Part shown: positions 44,751 through 57,600 of the stretch, piece by piece
Layout of the letters: each line of letters opens with the position of its first letter
How positions within the stretch are numbered: the stretch's first letter is position 1
Assembly: GCF_965363235.1 (NCBI RefSeq)
Contig: NC_134846.1
Span: 58,145,121-58,209,120, forward strand
Length of the DNA stretch: 64,000 bases
Origin: Mytilus galloprovincialis
Lineage: Eukaryota; Mollusca; Bivalvia; Mytilida; Mytilidae
Direction: 5' to 3'
Translations under genes and position numbers: made by a program
The notes under the pieces: model-generated
Told to the model about the DNA's origin: nothing
The model's database searches: none
The model's input: the letters and a program-made list of their open reading frames with translations, nothing else

Positions 44751-45230
44751 ATAAAGATAACAACTCGACCACAGACCAGAAATTAGCCCAATACCACCAA
44801 TTCGTCTTTCACATAGCGAGATAATCTCGCATCGGAGGCGGGATTGAGCTGGCCCCTAATTAAAAACACGTTCATGGGTCAATCTATTTTCTGAAGTCTG
44901 TGGATTTGTCTAGAATGAAATCGGTTTAAAGGGACACTCACGTGATGAGGTATAATCAACAACACCTTATCAAAATATAGCCTTGATCAATAAAAGCCAA
45001 GCTGTATTTTTGAAAGTAAGATTGATTTCATGTACAAGGCACAGTAAAAAAAAATCATGTATTATTCACAGACCGACCTAATAGGTAAAACATAATGTTG
45101 ACAAAAGATATATAAAAAAGTCAAGGACTTGGAAAAAAAAACCCTAAATGGTTTTTAAATCAATCGCCGAACCTTCAAAACGGGGGTCATATTGTATATT
45201 GATGAAATTCAAATTTTTTTAAAAACTTAA
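44751..45230. other. no gene recognised
   Basis: Contains 'gcgagataatctcgcatcgg' and AT-rich DNA; lies downstream of the membrane-protein gene's 3' end. No exon seen. Confidence 0.4.
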
Positions 45231-45239
45231 TGTTATCTC

Positions 45240-45245
45240 TTTATT
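45240..45245 (-). promoter_or_regulatory. polyadenylation signal AATAAA
   Basis: AATAAA on the minus strand, 291 bases past the stop codon of the membrane-protein gene (45536-45538). It is the first good match and would give a 3' UTR of about 310 bases. Confidence 0.55.
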
Positions 45246-45535
45246 AAATACCCTGCATTTTGGAACAGAAAACTATCATTGTTAAACATGTTCAAATCAA
45301 ATTGTTTTACAGCATATAAGTTTTTCAATATCAACACAAGAATCTTTTCATTGAATAAATCGCGAAAACTTCTCTCGTCCCTCCAAAACAAAAAAAACAA
45401 AAAACCCAATATGAACATTTAAATTCAACTGTTGTGGTTATCATTTCTCATATACCTATAAATGTTCTCAAATATCTTAAAATGACGATTCCACCGGTAA
45501 AATAACGCGACATTGAAAGTCCCTTTGAGCAATGT

Positions 45536-45696
45536 TTATACACTTTTTGGTTCAGTGCTAGTAGAGGTAGCTGAGAGACAGCACGAACACTGTCGACTTT
45601 CTAAATCATAACTGTCATGACTGCTGCTCAGAAGCAACTTCCCACTGTCTTCCGTTGGATGTATAGTATTCAAAGTTTTTTCTTCACTGTTGAGAT
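45536..45696 (-). CDS. membrane-protein gene, exon 5 (terminal)
   Basis: 161 bases from acceptor T-run TAG (45697-45698) to TAA at 45538-45536. Reads YLNSEEKTLNTIHPTEDSGK, then LLLSSSHDSYDLESRQCSCC and a Ser/Thr-rich end. Frame and phase follow from exon 4. Confidence 0.75.
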
Positions 45697-48600
45697 CTAA
45701 AAAAAAAAGAAAAGAACCAAACTAAAAATATATATCTATTTCCCTTTTTATTTATCATTTTCTACATATTATCACCTATGTATAGTGACCTTATTATATA
45801 AGCAACACACACACACAAATAATATATATTTGAGTTTCAAACTTTAAAACACAAATCATCTTACCAATTGAACAGCCTTAATGAAAAGCAATTCCACATA
45901 AGTGATATTTAAAAACACCCAGACGTACTCTACGGCCGACACTCGGCTAACCGAGAGATTGGTCGGTTAATCAATATTGCGTATGCGGCTATATGGGTGA
46001 TTGGTCTGTTAATCGGGTTGGTTATACGTCTGTTAAAGAGTAAAACGCTTAATTTAATGTTAAACTCTATTAAATATACAGATTTTTGTCATATTATAAG
46101 AACAAAATCAAAAAAAGAAAAGTGTCTGACAAAATGATATCTATCATAGAACATTTTGCACTTGTAAAAACATTTCTTACTCTGCGCAGTTTTCAGTAAA
46201 ACTAAAAGGCGTCGCGCAAGTATGTAGTATTTATGCTTATACGCATAGCATTTTTTATAATAAAAGTCGAAACAAACAAATTTAGATATCATTCAAAGGA
46301 CAAAAAATAGTACTCTGGTTCTAAAAAAATAAACTGACATTAGTAAATATTTCATAATTGTAAAATAACGTGAATAATACCACGTTTTAGTGAAAATTAT
46401 GGGAATAAAGTCTGTTAATGGCTTGGACAATTGAAATTGTGTCAGTTAAGAGTTATTTAGCCACAACAATAATTTTGCTTCCTTTATATTTTCCCCTTGA
46501 AAAAATTTAAGAATGAGATGTTCCTGAGTAAAGAAAAATGACAATACGGTGCCACAGTATCCTAGAAAGAGCACTTTTATTTTGACTTTCTTTGCATTTT
46601 ATTGAAGGGTGTGTCACTTCAATATAGCGTGATATGGATTGGCCCCTGGAATATGCATGAATTTTTCATTGACGTTTTCAATCGGCCTTCATTTTTGTGT
46701 GTTTCGAAGTAGCACGTTCTCAATTCCGACTTAAAATGTCTTTCTAAAACAACACATGGTACATATAATGTGTTCTCGTTCACATATGAACATGATATTT
46801 GTCACTGGACGTTAAACCCTAATTCGTCAGCATCATCCAATTGGTTGTTGTCTTCTATTACTTAATCATTTGTTGTTTACAAATCACTCTAAAGAAGTAA
46901 ACGGAAAGGAGCGAATGCAGCTACATTTGGTTAATTTAAGTTTCAATTCATTTTATTCCGTTTAGTTCCTTTCTACATGAGTGCAGAGGAGAACTGCAGT
47001 TGTCTATGGTGGTCGGTGAAGTCCATTTCGTGTTTTCGCCTTTCATATTTTATAGGGCGAAATCGCGAAAACGCGAATTCGAAAACGAGAAATCGGTTTC
47101 GCGTTTTCGCCATATAGAATATGTAAGGCGAAAACGCTAAAGCGCTAAAACGCAAAATGGCATTAACCTGCCACCATAGTTGTCCGAATGTAAACTTCTA
47201 GAATTTGTCACCAATATAAGTACATCGCAATCCGTAACTGTTTCAACAGCCATCGGTGTTTCATGTGTGTATTCTTAAACAAGTATTATTTTTCTCTCGT
47301 TTTTAGCAATGTATCACTCTCTACTGTCCTTACATATTATTCTATATTTGCGTTTCCATCCAGATTCTCGTGTATACCATGAGGGTTCGGATTGGGGGTA
47401 TTGTTCATTTCTGTATTCTTTAAATTGTTATGTCATTTTTTTCGACATTTTATTTATCTCACTCATTTTTCTTTCTTTATTTTTCATATTTTGTCATCCC
47501 AATATATTTAACTTACTGATGTTTAGTTACATTACGACGTTCATCTCTGACTTATATACTGGTTACCAATGTAGATGACAAATTTGTGTCATTCATGACA
47601 ATTAAACAGAATCAACATGATATATGCGATCATTCTTGGATGAAATTAATATTAATTTACTTTAATATTACACTTTTTGAAACTATTTTTATCAAGATTC
47701 AATTTCATGTGTTGTTTCCGTATATGTTATGTTTCATTGCTCATGTGTTGTTTTCGTATATTTTAGCCGCTCGTCTTGAGCCTACTCATTTTGATCCGAT
47801 AACACCCCATATAGCAATAAAATTATACTTTTATTGCCATTCATAACTCTTAACAGACCAAATAACAGACCGGGTTTTATACATCCGACCCATTAATAGA
47901 CCAGGTTTTAAATAAAGATTGATTTATGCCATCAAAATACAGATTTTCGTGTAGATTTTTCACACAATGATATCAATATGGTTAACAAACATAATGCCTT
48001 TCTTTTTTCGATGTTCAAAATATTGAATGCGAGTAAATTTAACCAATGTGTCATTTTGTGTACATTTCATGTATGTAAAATGTGTATAAATTTATTGATG
48101 AGTAACCCGCCTTTTCATTTTATAGATCGTACATCGAAGCTAGAAAAATAATAATTACACCACTGAATTCAGTACATTGAATTGTTTTGTTAGATATGAA
48201 TACTTTTTATGATGAAAATATATTTAGAAAGTTATACAATGAACCATGCTGAACTTTCAAAGATTTTCTCGATAACACCTGATTAACAGACTTTAGCCAA
48301 CCCGATTAACAGACCAACCGACCAACCTCTCGGTTAGCCGAGTGTCGGCCGTGTACTTACACATAGTACTGGTAATTCCAGGCTTTTTCACTTGATTTTC
48401 ACTGAAATGAAGAAAAAATACGTATAACTTTTTATACAATATTACCATTGTTGTTTGAGAATTTATATGCAAATATACCAAGTACTCCATTTGTTCATTC
48501 ATGTTCACCGATTTGACTCAAATTCTAATATTTGATTTATTATAACAACCTAAAACATTTATCCAAACTATGAAAAGAATATAATAAACAATTTAGAGGT

Positions 48601-51600
48601 ATGGGCTCGATAATATTTAATTCGTTTTGTATGTATTTTAGTCTAGACGCCATCTAATTAACTGATTGATTATTTTTTTCAGATTGCCTCCCTATCTGAC
48701 ATCGAAGAGTAATACTAGACAAAGCTTTGTTCCAAATTGCATGCTTGTAGCATTGTCATATGCTTGTTGCCTCTGCCCTAGTATGATTACTTCTGTAGTA
48801 AAGCGATATTATTGTATCTCAAATATTTCATACTACATTATGGTGAAAATTAAACTTTTATATCTTTTTTTTTTAATTAGAAAGTTAAAACATGCACATG
48901 AATTTTGTTATTGCTTACCTCTCTTTCTCCTTCGAACGTGTGTGCTTTTGTTGTTTCATTTGCACAAAACGGATAACTAAACACATGGTTAGTAATAACA
49001 GTAAAACATTTAGTATGATACTTCCATAAAATAAGTAGGCTGAAAATTAAAAAAAAAGTAACCTTAGATATAAATCGAGTGAAAATAAAAGGGGAAAAAA
49101 GAACATAAACATAAAATTAAAATGATTGATTCAAAGAATGAACTAAAGGTCAGTCAGTCGGGCATGTAAGTACATGTACAAGTTGTTATAAAAAAAATAC
49201 ATTAATAAATTGTTTTCCAGAATACTTTTCTAGGGGTTTATGAGAATAAACTTAATGATTTTAAAGTTGAAAACGATGAAGCTGCTTACCATAGGAATAA
49301 CTATTTATTGGTTGAATCTCCTCTGTAAAATTCCTGCATAGGCTTTTGAAATGTTCATCTGTAGGAAAAATAAAAATGCTTTTATTATATGAGTTCCATA
49401 AAAGTCATACCAGGTACATTTTAAATTGTCTATGAAAAAAAACGTATTAACGTTCATCAAGAAGGCCAACACCTAAACAATTGAAAGCCAGGGATATATA
49501 AATACGTAAAAAGAAAGTCGCTAAGTAACCAAAAGTTACCATTTAACAATTATAGCCAGATTCATATAAGACCAAATTTGCCTGTTAGTGAAACTCGACT
49601 TTTGAAGTGATTTTTTTAAATGATCAAAGAGGAATAACCGTTTCACATATGATATCGGATATGTTCCTTACGTCGTAACTACAATCCCCTTCCCTTTCAT
49701 GAATGTGACCTACCGAATTAGACTATTTACCGGATTTGTTATCACATAAGCAACACGAAGGGTGCCACATGTGGAGCAGGATCTGCTTACCCTTCCGGAG
49801 CACCTGAGATCACCCCTAGTTTTTTGGGGGGTTCGTGTTGTTTATTCTTTAGTTTTCTATGTTGTGTCATGTGTGCTGTTTTTTGTTTGTCTTTTTCATT
49901 TTTAGCCATGGCGTTGTCAGTTTGTTTTAGATTTATGAGTTTGACTGTCCCTTTGGTATCTTTCGTCCCTCTTTTTAATTATTATGTTGGAGCCAAGGCA
50001 TTGACTTGTAAACTGACGAACGCGCCGGGGACTACATGCAGCGGTATTAATCAAGGGACAGTAAATGAAAACAACACTAAATATATGAATCTCGTACGTT
50101 CTTGGCCAAATTCAGCTTAGGTCAACCTTTTCAGAGGGATCTCGAACCTTATTAACTGTTTTTGTGTATCAAGGAAATTATTTTAGAAAACATATGTTTT
50201 AAAGGGGCATTAGCTACGATTAGCTAGGATTTACGGTTTCATGTACTAATAAATGCGTCATTTTGAAATAACATAACGTTATAAGCAGCTATTTAGGATC
50301 AAATTTGTCAAAATAAGCACAAAAAACATCGCTGATAAATTATTGACTTGCAAGTGAATAATATGACCTCGTGTGAACATCAATTGAATCACCTGCTGGA
50401 AATGAGTAACGCATGTGCTAGGCGTGTTTATCTAAAAAGGGAAGATAATGTCAACACTGAAAGTAAAATAAGATGACGTCAAGACTAAAATGCACACGAA
50501 ATACTGATATATGTTATCAAGTCAATGCATTGTTAATTGTTTATTTCAGACTTTCTGTAATTTGGATATACGTTTTAGTATGTAACTATTTTTTCTTAAC
50601 TAGTACACATTTTTAGGGCCAGCAGAGACCCACTTCCGGGTGCGGGATTTGTTCGCTGCATTGCAGACCTATTGGGGGCCTTTGTTTGTCTGCTCTTTAG
50701 TCTGTTGTTGTCTCTGACATATACCCCATTTCAATTCTCATTTTTATTTATAAATCATATATTTGTATTTTTCTTCGAAAAATGGTTTAAACATTATACT
50801 TTGACGATAACGGCTTGCCATATATAGACTCGTATGACAAGACATATTATTCATTTATCATAACGCCCAAAATACTTTTAAAAAAATTAATGAACTTAAA
50901 ATGAAATTTTCAATAAGGATATTTAAATTTAAAAGAGACACTTAAGGTAGTACACATTTTGTAAAAATTTTATGAAAATCAAACGAACCAAATTAATTTT
51001 AGTGAAGATGTTTGGTACAATATACCATCTTAAAGAAGTGTTCCGTTATCCTCATATATATATATGATAAATCTGTTGTAGAGATGTCACCGACTCAGAC
51101 GTACTTATAAATATAATTATTTTCTGTGACTGCATCTTGCATTAATTTGTAGGATCCTTTACTATAGATAATTGAGCTGATTTGTAACAATAACATCTCC
51201 ATGCCTTATATATCATGTACTGTAGTACGCCACTAGATTAAAACTGACGAGGAAAGGTAACACACGGCCACTGAAAGCTTTATTTTTGTGAAGCCCATGT
51301 GGTCGTGTGGTCTAGCGGGACGGCTACAGTGCAGGCGATTAGGTGTCACGATATCTCAGTAGCATGGGTTCGAATCCGGGCGAGGAAAGAACAAAAAAAT
51401 TGCGAAAGCAAATTTACAGATCTAACATTGTTTGGTTGATGTTTAGACGAGTTGTATATATATAAACGCCTAAAAAAGTGTACACAACAACTCAAAATAC
51501 AAAAAAAGGTAACTATAAATGTAATTATTTATAAATATTTCGGATAACAGATATCCTTCTTGGTGAGTTTCTGATGTTAAGTGAATCATCTTTAAGTGTT

Positions 51601-54600
51601 CTTAGATTAAACTGTTACAATCTTGAAATTTATACAATAAAAAAGTCAAACCGAACATCAGTTAAGACGCTTGCACCATTGTAAAAATTATTAGACATGA
51701 CATAGGTAATATGGCTTATTACAACAGAATTCAAATATATGCTTTAAATACAAATAATAATGTATGATATGAACTAGCACAACTCTAAAACTTTATCAGG
51801 AACGACAATTATGATGGTACAAGAATGATTACGTCAATAAAATTACTATATAGACAGCACTGAACGATATAAATTTATAAATATTTTAAATTGACAGAGT
51901 AAGGTAGCTGCAACAGACTCTGAGTATTTAAACATCGCGAACAAACAGCCGTTAGAATTTAATATTAAGTTTTGAATAGGTATAACTAGAAGAACGTTGC
52001 TAGGTACTTATACATCCCTCAAAAAATTAAGCAATTTAAATGGGTATCTTCAACAAGTTTATTTAATGGATGAGAAAGGTTAAGAAATAGAAACAGAAAC
52101 TGTAATAATAAGTAATATAACCTAAATGTGAAGCACTACATGGAGTCGAACTACATCTTTTCATTTATCCCATTTGGTGCCAAAGTTGTTAATTTCCTTA
52201 TCCAAAACCTTGTCTTTCCTCCTTAGACCAAGCAGAGTTGTGGTCAATGATTTTAATGGTCAGTCGATTGAGATCTGCCTTAGTGTGGCCAGGGGATCTC
52301 AAATGTTGACTGAGAGGGAGGTCTGGCTTGCATTGGTAGTCGCTACGATGGCCGTTCATTCGTTTGTGAAAGGCTGTTCTGACTCGCCAACATACTGTTT
52401 ACCACATTTACACTGTAAGAGATACACAACATTTGAAGTCTTGCAATTAACATTGCAAAATATGGTGTATTCTGTACCAGTGGAGTGACTGTTAATAAAA
52501 GTCTGGGTATCCAGTATTTGTTTGCAAGTCAGACATCGTTTATTTCCGCAACCCTTGCAAGAGCCCCCCAGATGAAGAGCCTGCTTGAGAGGATAAGTCA
52601 GCTCTCACCAGCAAGTCTAAGGCTTTTGGGCCTACGGAAAGCTAGTACAGGTGGCTCGGGATAGATCTTGGATAGTTTAGGATGTTTTTCGATCTCTTTC
52701 CAATTTTCGCGGATTAGCTGAGACAAGTTGTCAAATTTTGGATGGTAAGTCAACACAAAAGGCACCCTCTTGTTGACCTTTTTGTCTTTATATTGTAAAA
52801 GCTCATCTCGGCTGATGTTGTTAGCACGAGAAAAATTTCTTTTGTAGCCCCGATGTTTGAGGTGACCGCGAAGTTCTTGTAGACGTTTTTTTGCAATATC
52901 GTTGGTGGAGCAAATCCTTTTTATTCGTATGGCCTGGCTGTAGGGAATACTCTTGGTGCAGTGTTTGGGATGCCAACTCAAAGGAGATAGATATTGATGT
53001 TTGTCTGTGGGCTTGCAATACAGATCAGTAAATATGTTTCCATCCCTCAATTTCGTTGTAGTGTCCAGAAATGTGATCTTAGAATCAGATATTTCATATG
53101 TGAATTTGATTGAGGGATGGGCATCGTTGGCATGATGAATGAACAAATTTAGTTCTTGTTCAGTATTGTCCCACTTCATGTCAATATCGTCGATAAATCG
53201 GAACCAAGAGAGGGGTTGATGAAGAGATGAATTGAGAATTCTCTGTTCTAATTTCCCCATAAAAATATTGGCATAGGACGGGGCCATCTTTGTTCCCATT
53301 GCTGTTCCATTAACTTGGAGGAAGTGTTCACCACTGAATGTGAAGTTATTGCATTTTAATACCAAAGTTAGAAGCTGGATGAGACATTCAGTTGGTGGAT
53401 GTAAGGTGTGACGAGAGTTCCAGACTTCCCTACAGGTTTCAATACCATCGTCATGGGGGATGTTAGTATAGAGGGAGGTAACATCAAGCGAGACCAGGAT
53501 CGTTTCAGGTGGGAGAGGGTTCAGAGATTCCATTTTCTTAAGATAGTGTGTTGTGTCTTGAATATAGGATGGTAAATTTTCTACATGTGATCTCAGATGA
53601 AAGTCAATAAATTCTGATATTTTCTCTGTAGGGTGGTCATTGGCAGAAACAATTGGTCTACCTGGATTATTGACTTTATGTATTTTTGGCAGAAGATAGA
53701 AACGCCCGGGCTTTGATTTTTCAGGTTTTAGATATTTAAATGCGTCTTCATCAATATGTCCCTGTTCACACATGTTTTTCAGGTTTGTGGTGATCTCTTT
53801 GTTGAACTGAGAGGTGGGGTCAGAGTATAATTTCTTATAAAATCTCTCATCAGAGAGTTGACGTTCTGCCTCTTGAATGTAGTCACATTTGTCCATGACG
53901 ACAACAGCGCTACCTTTATCAGCTGGTTTTATTATAATGTCGTCTCTGTTCTTAAGTTTCCGCACAGCTTCTTTTTCTTCAGACAATAAATTGCTGAATG
54001 TTTGGGAAGTGGCAGTGGACAGATGTGTTACGTCGGATTTAATTTTGTCAATTATATGTTCCAAAGTTGCACATTTACTGGGTTTAGGAATCCATGAACT
54101 TTTTTCCTGAATCTGGGGATATCGACATCTTGGTCGTCATCGGAGTCCAGATCACTTGTGTCACTATCAGTGGTACTTTTTGAGGTGTTCTTAGAAAAAT
54201 ATTCCTTGATTCTGAGGGATCTTGCTAGCTTGTCTAGGTCATCTTCCAAAAGTATAGAATCTATTTTGCCCGGCGTGGGACAAAAATTAAGACCTTTTGA
54301 CAGTACCTTAGTCTCGGTCTCCGACAAAGCAACTGAAGACAAATTGACTACAGTGTTTGTAGAGTTCATGCAGCTTTTTTTTTTCTTCTCCTGAATCGGC
54401 GATTCCGGGATTTTTTACAGGTAATGATGGTACGATTGGGAGTTAAGGTGGCCTGCTCTCTTACAACAGTGTCCAAAAGTACGCTGTCTCATTTAAATTT
54501 ATTCACTTGTTTGTTGTGTAATTTCCGGGATTCAATGCGTAAGATGTCATGGAGGCGCTCGTTGATGGTGAGCAATTCAGGACCGGAAAGTTCTTGGCAT

Positions 54601-57600
54601 GATTTGTTGGAAAGGTGGTTATAAGTACGTTGTAAATTTAAATGTTTATGAGACGCTTCAGCGTGTAATAGATCCATCAATTTCATGGAACTACTGTGGA
54701 GAATATTATTCCATCTATCCATAAATCTGATAGATTTTGCACCGGTGGTAAGGGGTGAAGCTTTCAAAATAAGCCCCATCGGAACAATACCCTGAGGCAA
54801 ATAAGTTTTTAAATTTGATACATGATGTTCGGTTCTAACTATTTTAAGACTCAGAGCTCTAAGCTTTTTAAAAAAAAGACATAGTTTGCCTGATGGTAAG
54901 GCTGTAAGGAAAATCGGATCGCGTAATAGATCACTCGATACAGACTAAATATAAAAATATATATAAAACGTCTGAATATATATATATAGATGCAGTAAGA
55001 GTGTCTTGAAAGGCGGTTACACTAGTATGTTTACACGTACATGTACATGTACATTTGAATTCTCCTTAGAAGTCGGTATTTTTGCTATTTTACTTTTAAT
55101 AACGTACGTTTTAACTGTCATAATTGATTACATTTTCCAAAACTTCTCATACAATTTTTAGATTAAGTTGTAATAAATCATTGTTATGTAGGTTCTATTT
55201 ATATGAATCCGACGAATGGCTACATAAGGAACACCTTTTAACCATGATTTATATATAGGTTTTGAGTTTCCAATTCCATATATATGTATATACATGTATT
55301 TTACCTGTAGTTTTTAAAGGGTCATCAGCTTTGAAGTATAATGTATTAGAATTTTTACGGTTCAATATAAGGTCAAATGTATCTTTCCGCTAATGATATA
55401 GTCATTCTCGAATGAAAAAAAAGGTCAACAGTTGTTTGTTCCTAAATTTAATTTCTTATCGACGGTATAATTTCTTCTTTTAGGAAAGGATTGTGTACAC
55501 GGTAATTTATCTAAGGGGACGACCAATTGATATTCTGGAGGGGGGGGGGGGGGGGGGTGGAGTAGGATTTTGAAAATAATTTCAATGTATTGAAAATAAA
55601 TAACTCAGCAGGTCTAATCGAAAGTATGAGATGGCACCAAATTCTTCATAAATTCATCTTTTTTCCCAACAAAAATCTGGAAACACTTTCCAATTTTTTT
55701 ATTTTTTTAACAATAAAAGTATCAATATTTTTTAAATATACTTGAAATGTCTGAAAATTGGTTTCATTTAACTTGAGGTGTATTGTCTCAGGAAACCTTA
55801 CCTCACTTTTATTTTAACAGGGCCATAACTACATTGAGACAAATGCCTTATGTATGAAATTTCAAAACCAAACGCTTGTCTCCGTATCAAATTGTGTTCA
55901 AGGCGAGTGCCTTGCAAGAAGCAAGTTCTGTTTCCTTCAGACATAGCCCTGATTTTTCAGGATCAATGTTTCTAATTTATTTGTCTTTTGTTCATTGATT
56001 GCCCTTCTGTATTCTGTTGCATTCCTTTTGTAATACCCCAGTCCCACTAGGCCACGATCGCACTACGATCTGTGAAAAAAAAATGCAAATTTTGATGATC
56101 GTAGTACGATGGCAAAATCAGGTCATAGTAGAAGCGTAGTGAGAGCGCACTAAGATCGCAAAGGTCGCTGTACCATTGTAGTGAGAGCGTAGCGAAAGCG
56201 TGATTATATTCGGAGAAACTGCGCTACGATCTCATTGCGACGTTATTACGACCTCACTACGATCATCACGTTCTCACCGCAAACAAACTACGCTTCCACT
56301 ACGACTATACCACGCTGTTCACGACCATAGTACGATTCTAGCACGCTCTTGCCGTCCTCATCACGCTCTTCTTACGACCTGACTACGTTCATACTACGAC
56401 CATTATTCTCATTGTCATTTTCCCATAAAATATATTAATTCTCTCCAGGTTTTGTTTGTCTGTATGTAATTGGGACTTCTTGTCCATTTTCTCTAACGGC
56501 TCAACCATGCTTCTTGTTTTCATATAGATTAGACCGTTGGTTTTCCCGTTCGAATGGTTCGAATGGTTTTACATTAGTAATTTTGGGGCCTTTTATATCT
56601 TGCTGTTCGGTGTAAGCCAAGGCTCCGTGTTGAAGGCCGTATCTTGGCCTATAATTGTTACCTTTAAGAATTGTTACTTGGATTGAGAGTTGTCTCATTG
56701 GAACTCATACCACATCTTCCTATATCTATTTCATATCTACTATCGTTCACTAAAATATCGTCATTTCAGCTTTATGGACCAGCAATAGGTTGTAATTTAG
56801 GTCGGATTGGTCGGTCCGACATCTCTACTTGATCAAGATTCGTTACTATCAGAGCTCCATCTGCCTCTTCATTAACCCTAACACCATGCCCACGTGTTCT
56901 AGTAGATTTTGGTGGCATGACTGTATTTTTTTCGAGAAATGTTCATATTAATGAGAAATAGAACTGAAGGAATGATACTGTATTGATATGGAACACGATG
57001 TTGACGTTATTGCTGAGAGCGTAGAAGCGTGGTAAGATCGTGTTAAAATCGGATAACTCGTGGTATGGTCGTAGTGAGAAGTGATGACCGTAGAAAGATC
57101 TTGATAAGCGTAGTAAGGTCGCAGAATAAGCGCGATGAGAACGTGTTATAATCGTAACGGGATCGTTGTAGAAGCGTAATGAGGACGTAGTAGCATCGTG
57201 AAAGCAACGAAAATTTACATTTTCATGCCGCTCATACCGCGACCTCACCACGATCTGAATTTAATTTAGATCGCGGTGAGCGTGGTGCGATCGTGGTCTA
57301 GTGGGACTGGGGCTTAATAATCTAGTAATTTTGTTATAAACTTGATCATGATTTAAAAAAAAAAAAACAGCAGCCACAGACTTAACTATGTGAATTCCAA
57401 TTTTGCTTAATCATGCACATTGGTCTTTTGATGTTGTCCCTAGAAAGTCTTCCACTGAATTTATACATTTTGCTTTGAGACCAAAATATAGTCAAACAAT
57501 TATTAAAACAAAACTTGCATTTTCAAATTATGAAAGGGTCTTCGGAACACCCAGAAAGCATGATTTTGCATCATTTGTTCTATAGCTTCTTGGGCCTTCA

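Larger units (their letters stand above)
52130..54830 (-). mobile_element. Penelope-like retroelement with GIY-YIG endonuclease, nearly full length
   Basis: Minus-strand order: N-terminal region (about 54800-54370, frames 54800-54489 and 54369-54052), reverse transcriptase (54064-52598), Cys-rich linker 'CKGCGNKRCLTCKQIL' (about 52560-52510), and GIY-YIG endonuclease 'NVVYLLQCKCGKQYVGES' (about 52440-52385) continuing as 'MNGHRSDYQCKPDLPLSQHL' in another frame to about 52200. The domain order RT, zinc-binding linker, GIY-YIG defines endonuclease-bearing Penelope-like elements. A few breaks separate the frames, so it is probably dead but rather young. No terminal repeat was found. It lies in intron 1 of the membrane-protein gene, in the same orientation. 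Confidence 0.9.

Noticed and set aside
47309-47846. Two plus frames inside the intron-4 transposon as its transposase
   Set aside because: Low-complexity Phe/Ile/Leu composition, no DDE-type or other transposase motif.
51294-51380. True tRNA gene
   Set aside because: A and B boxes are present, but the acceptor and anticodon stems do not form, and the SINE body follows directly.
52174-52488. Plus-strand 104-residue frame
   Set aside because: Antisense to the GIY-YIG region of the Penelope-like element, whose motif reads on the minus strand.
53889-54624. Plus-strand frames of 66-78 residues
   Set aside because: Antisense shadows of the N-terminal and RT regions of the same element.
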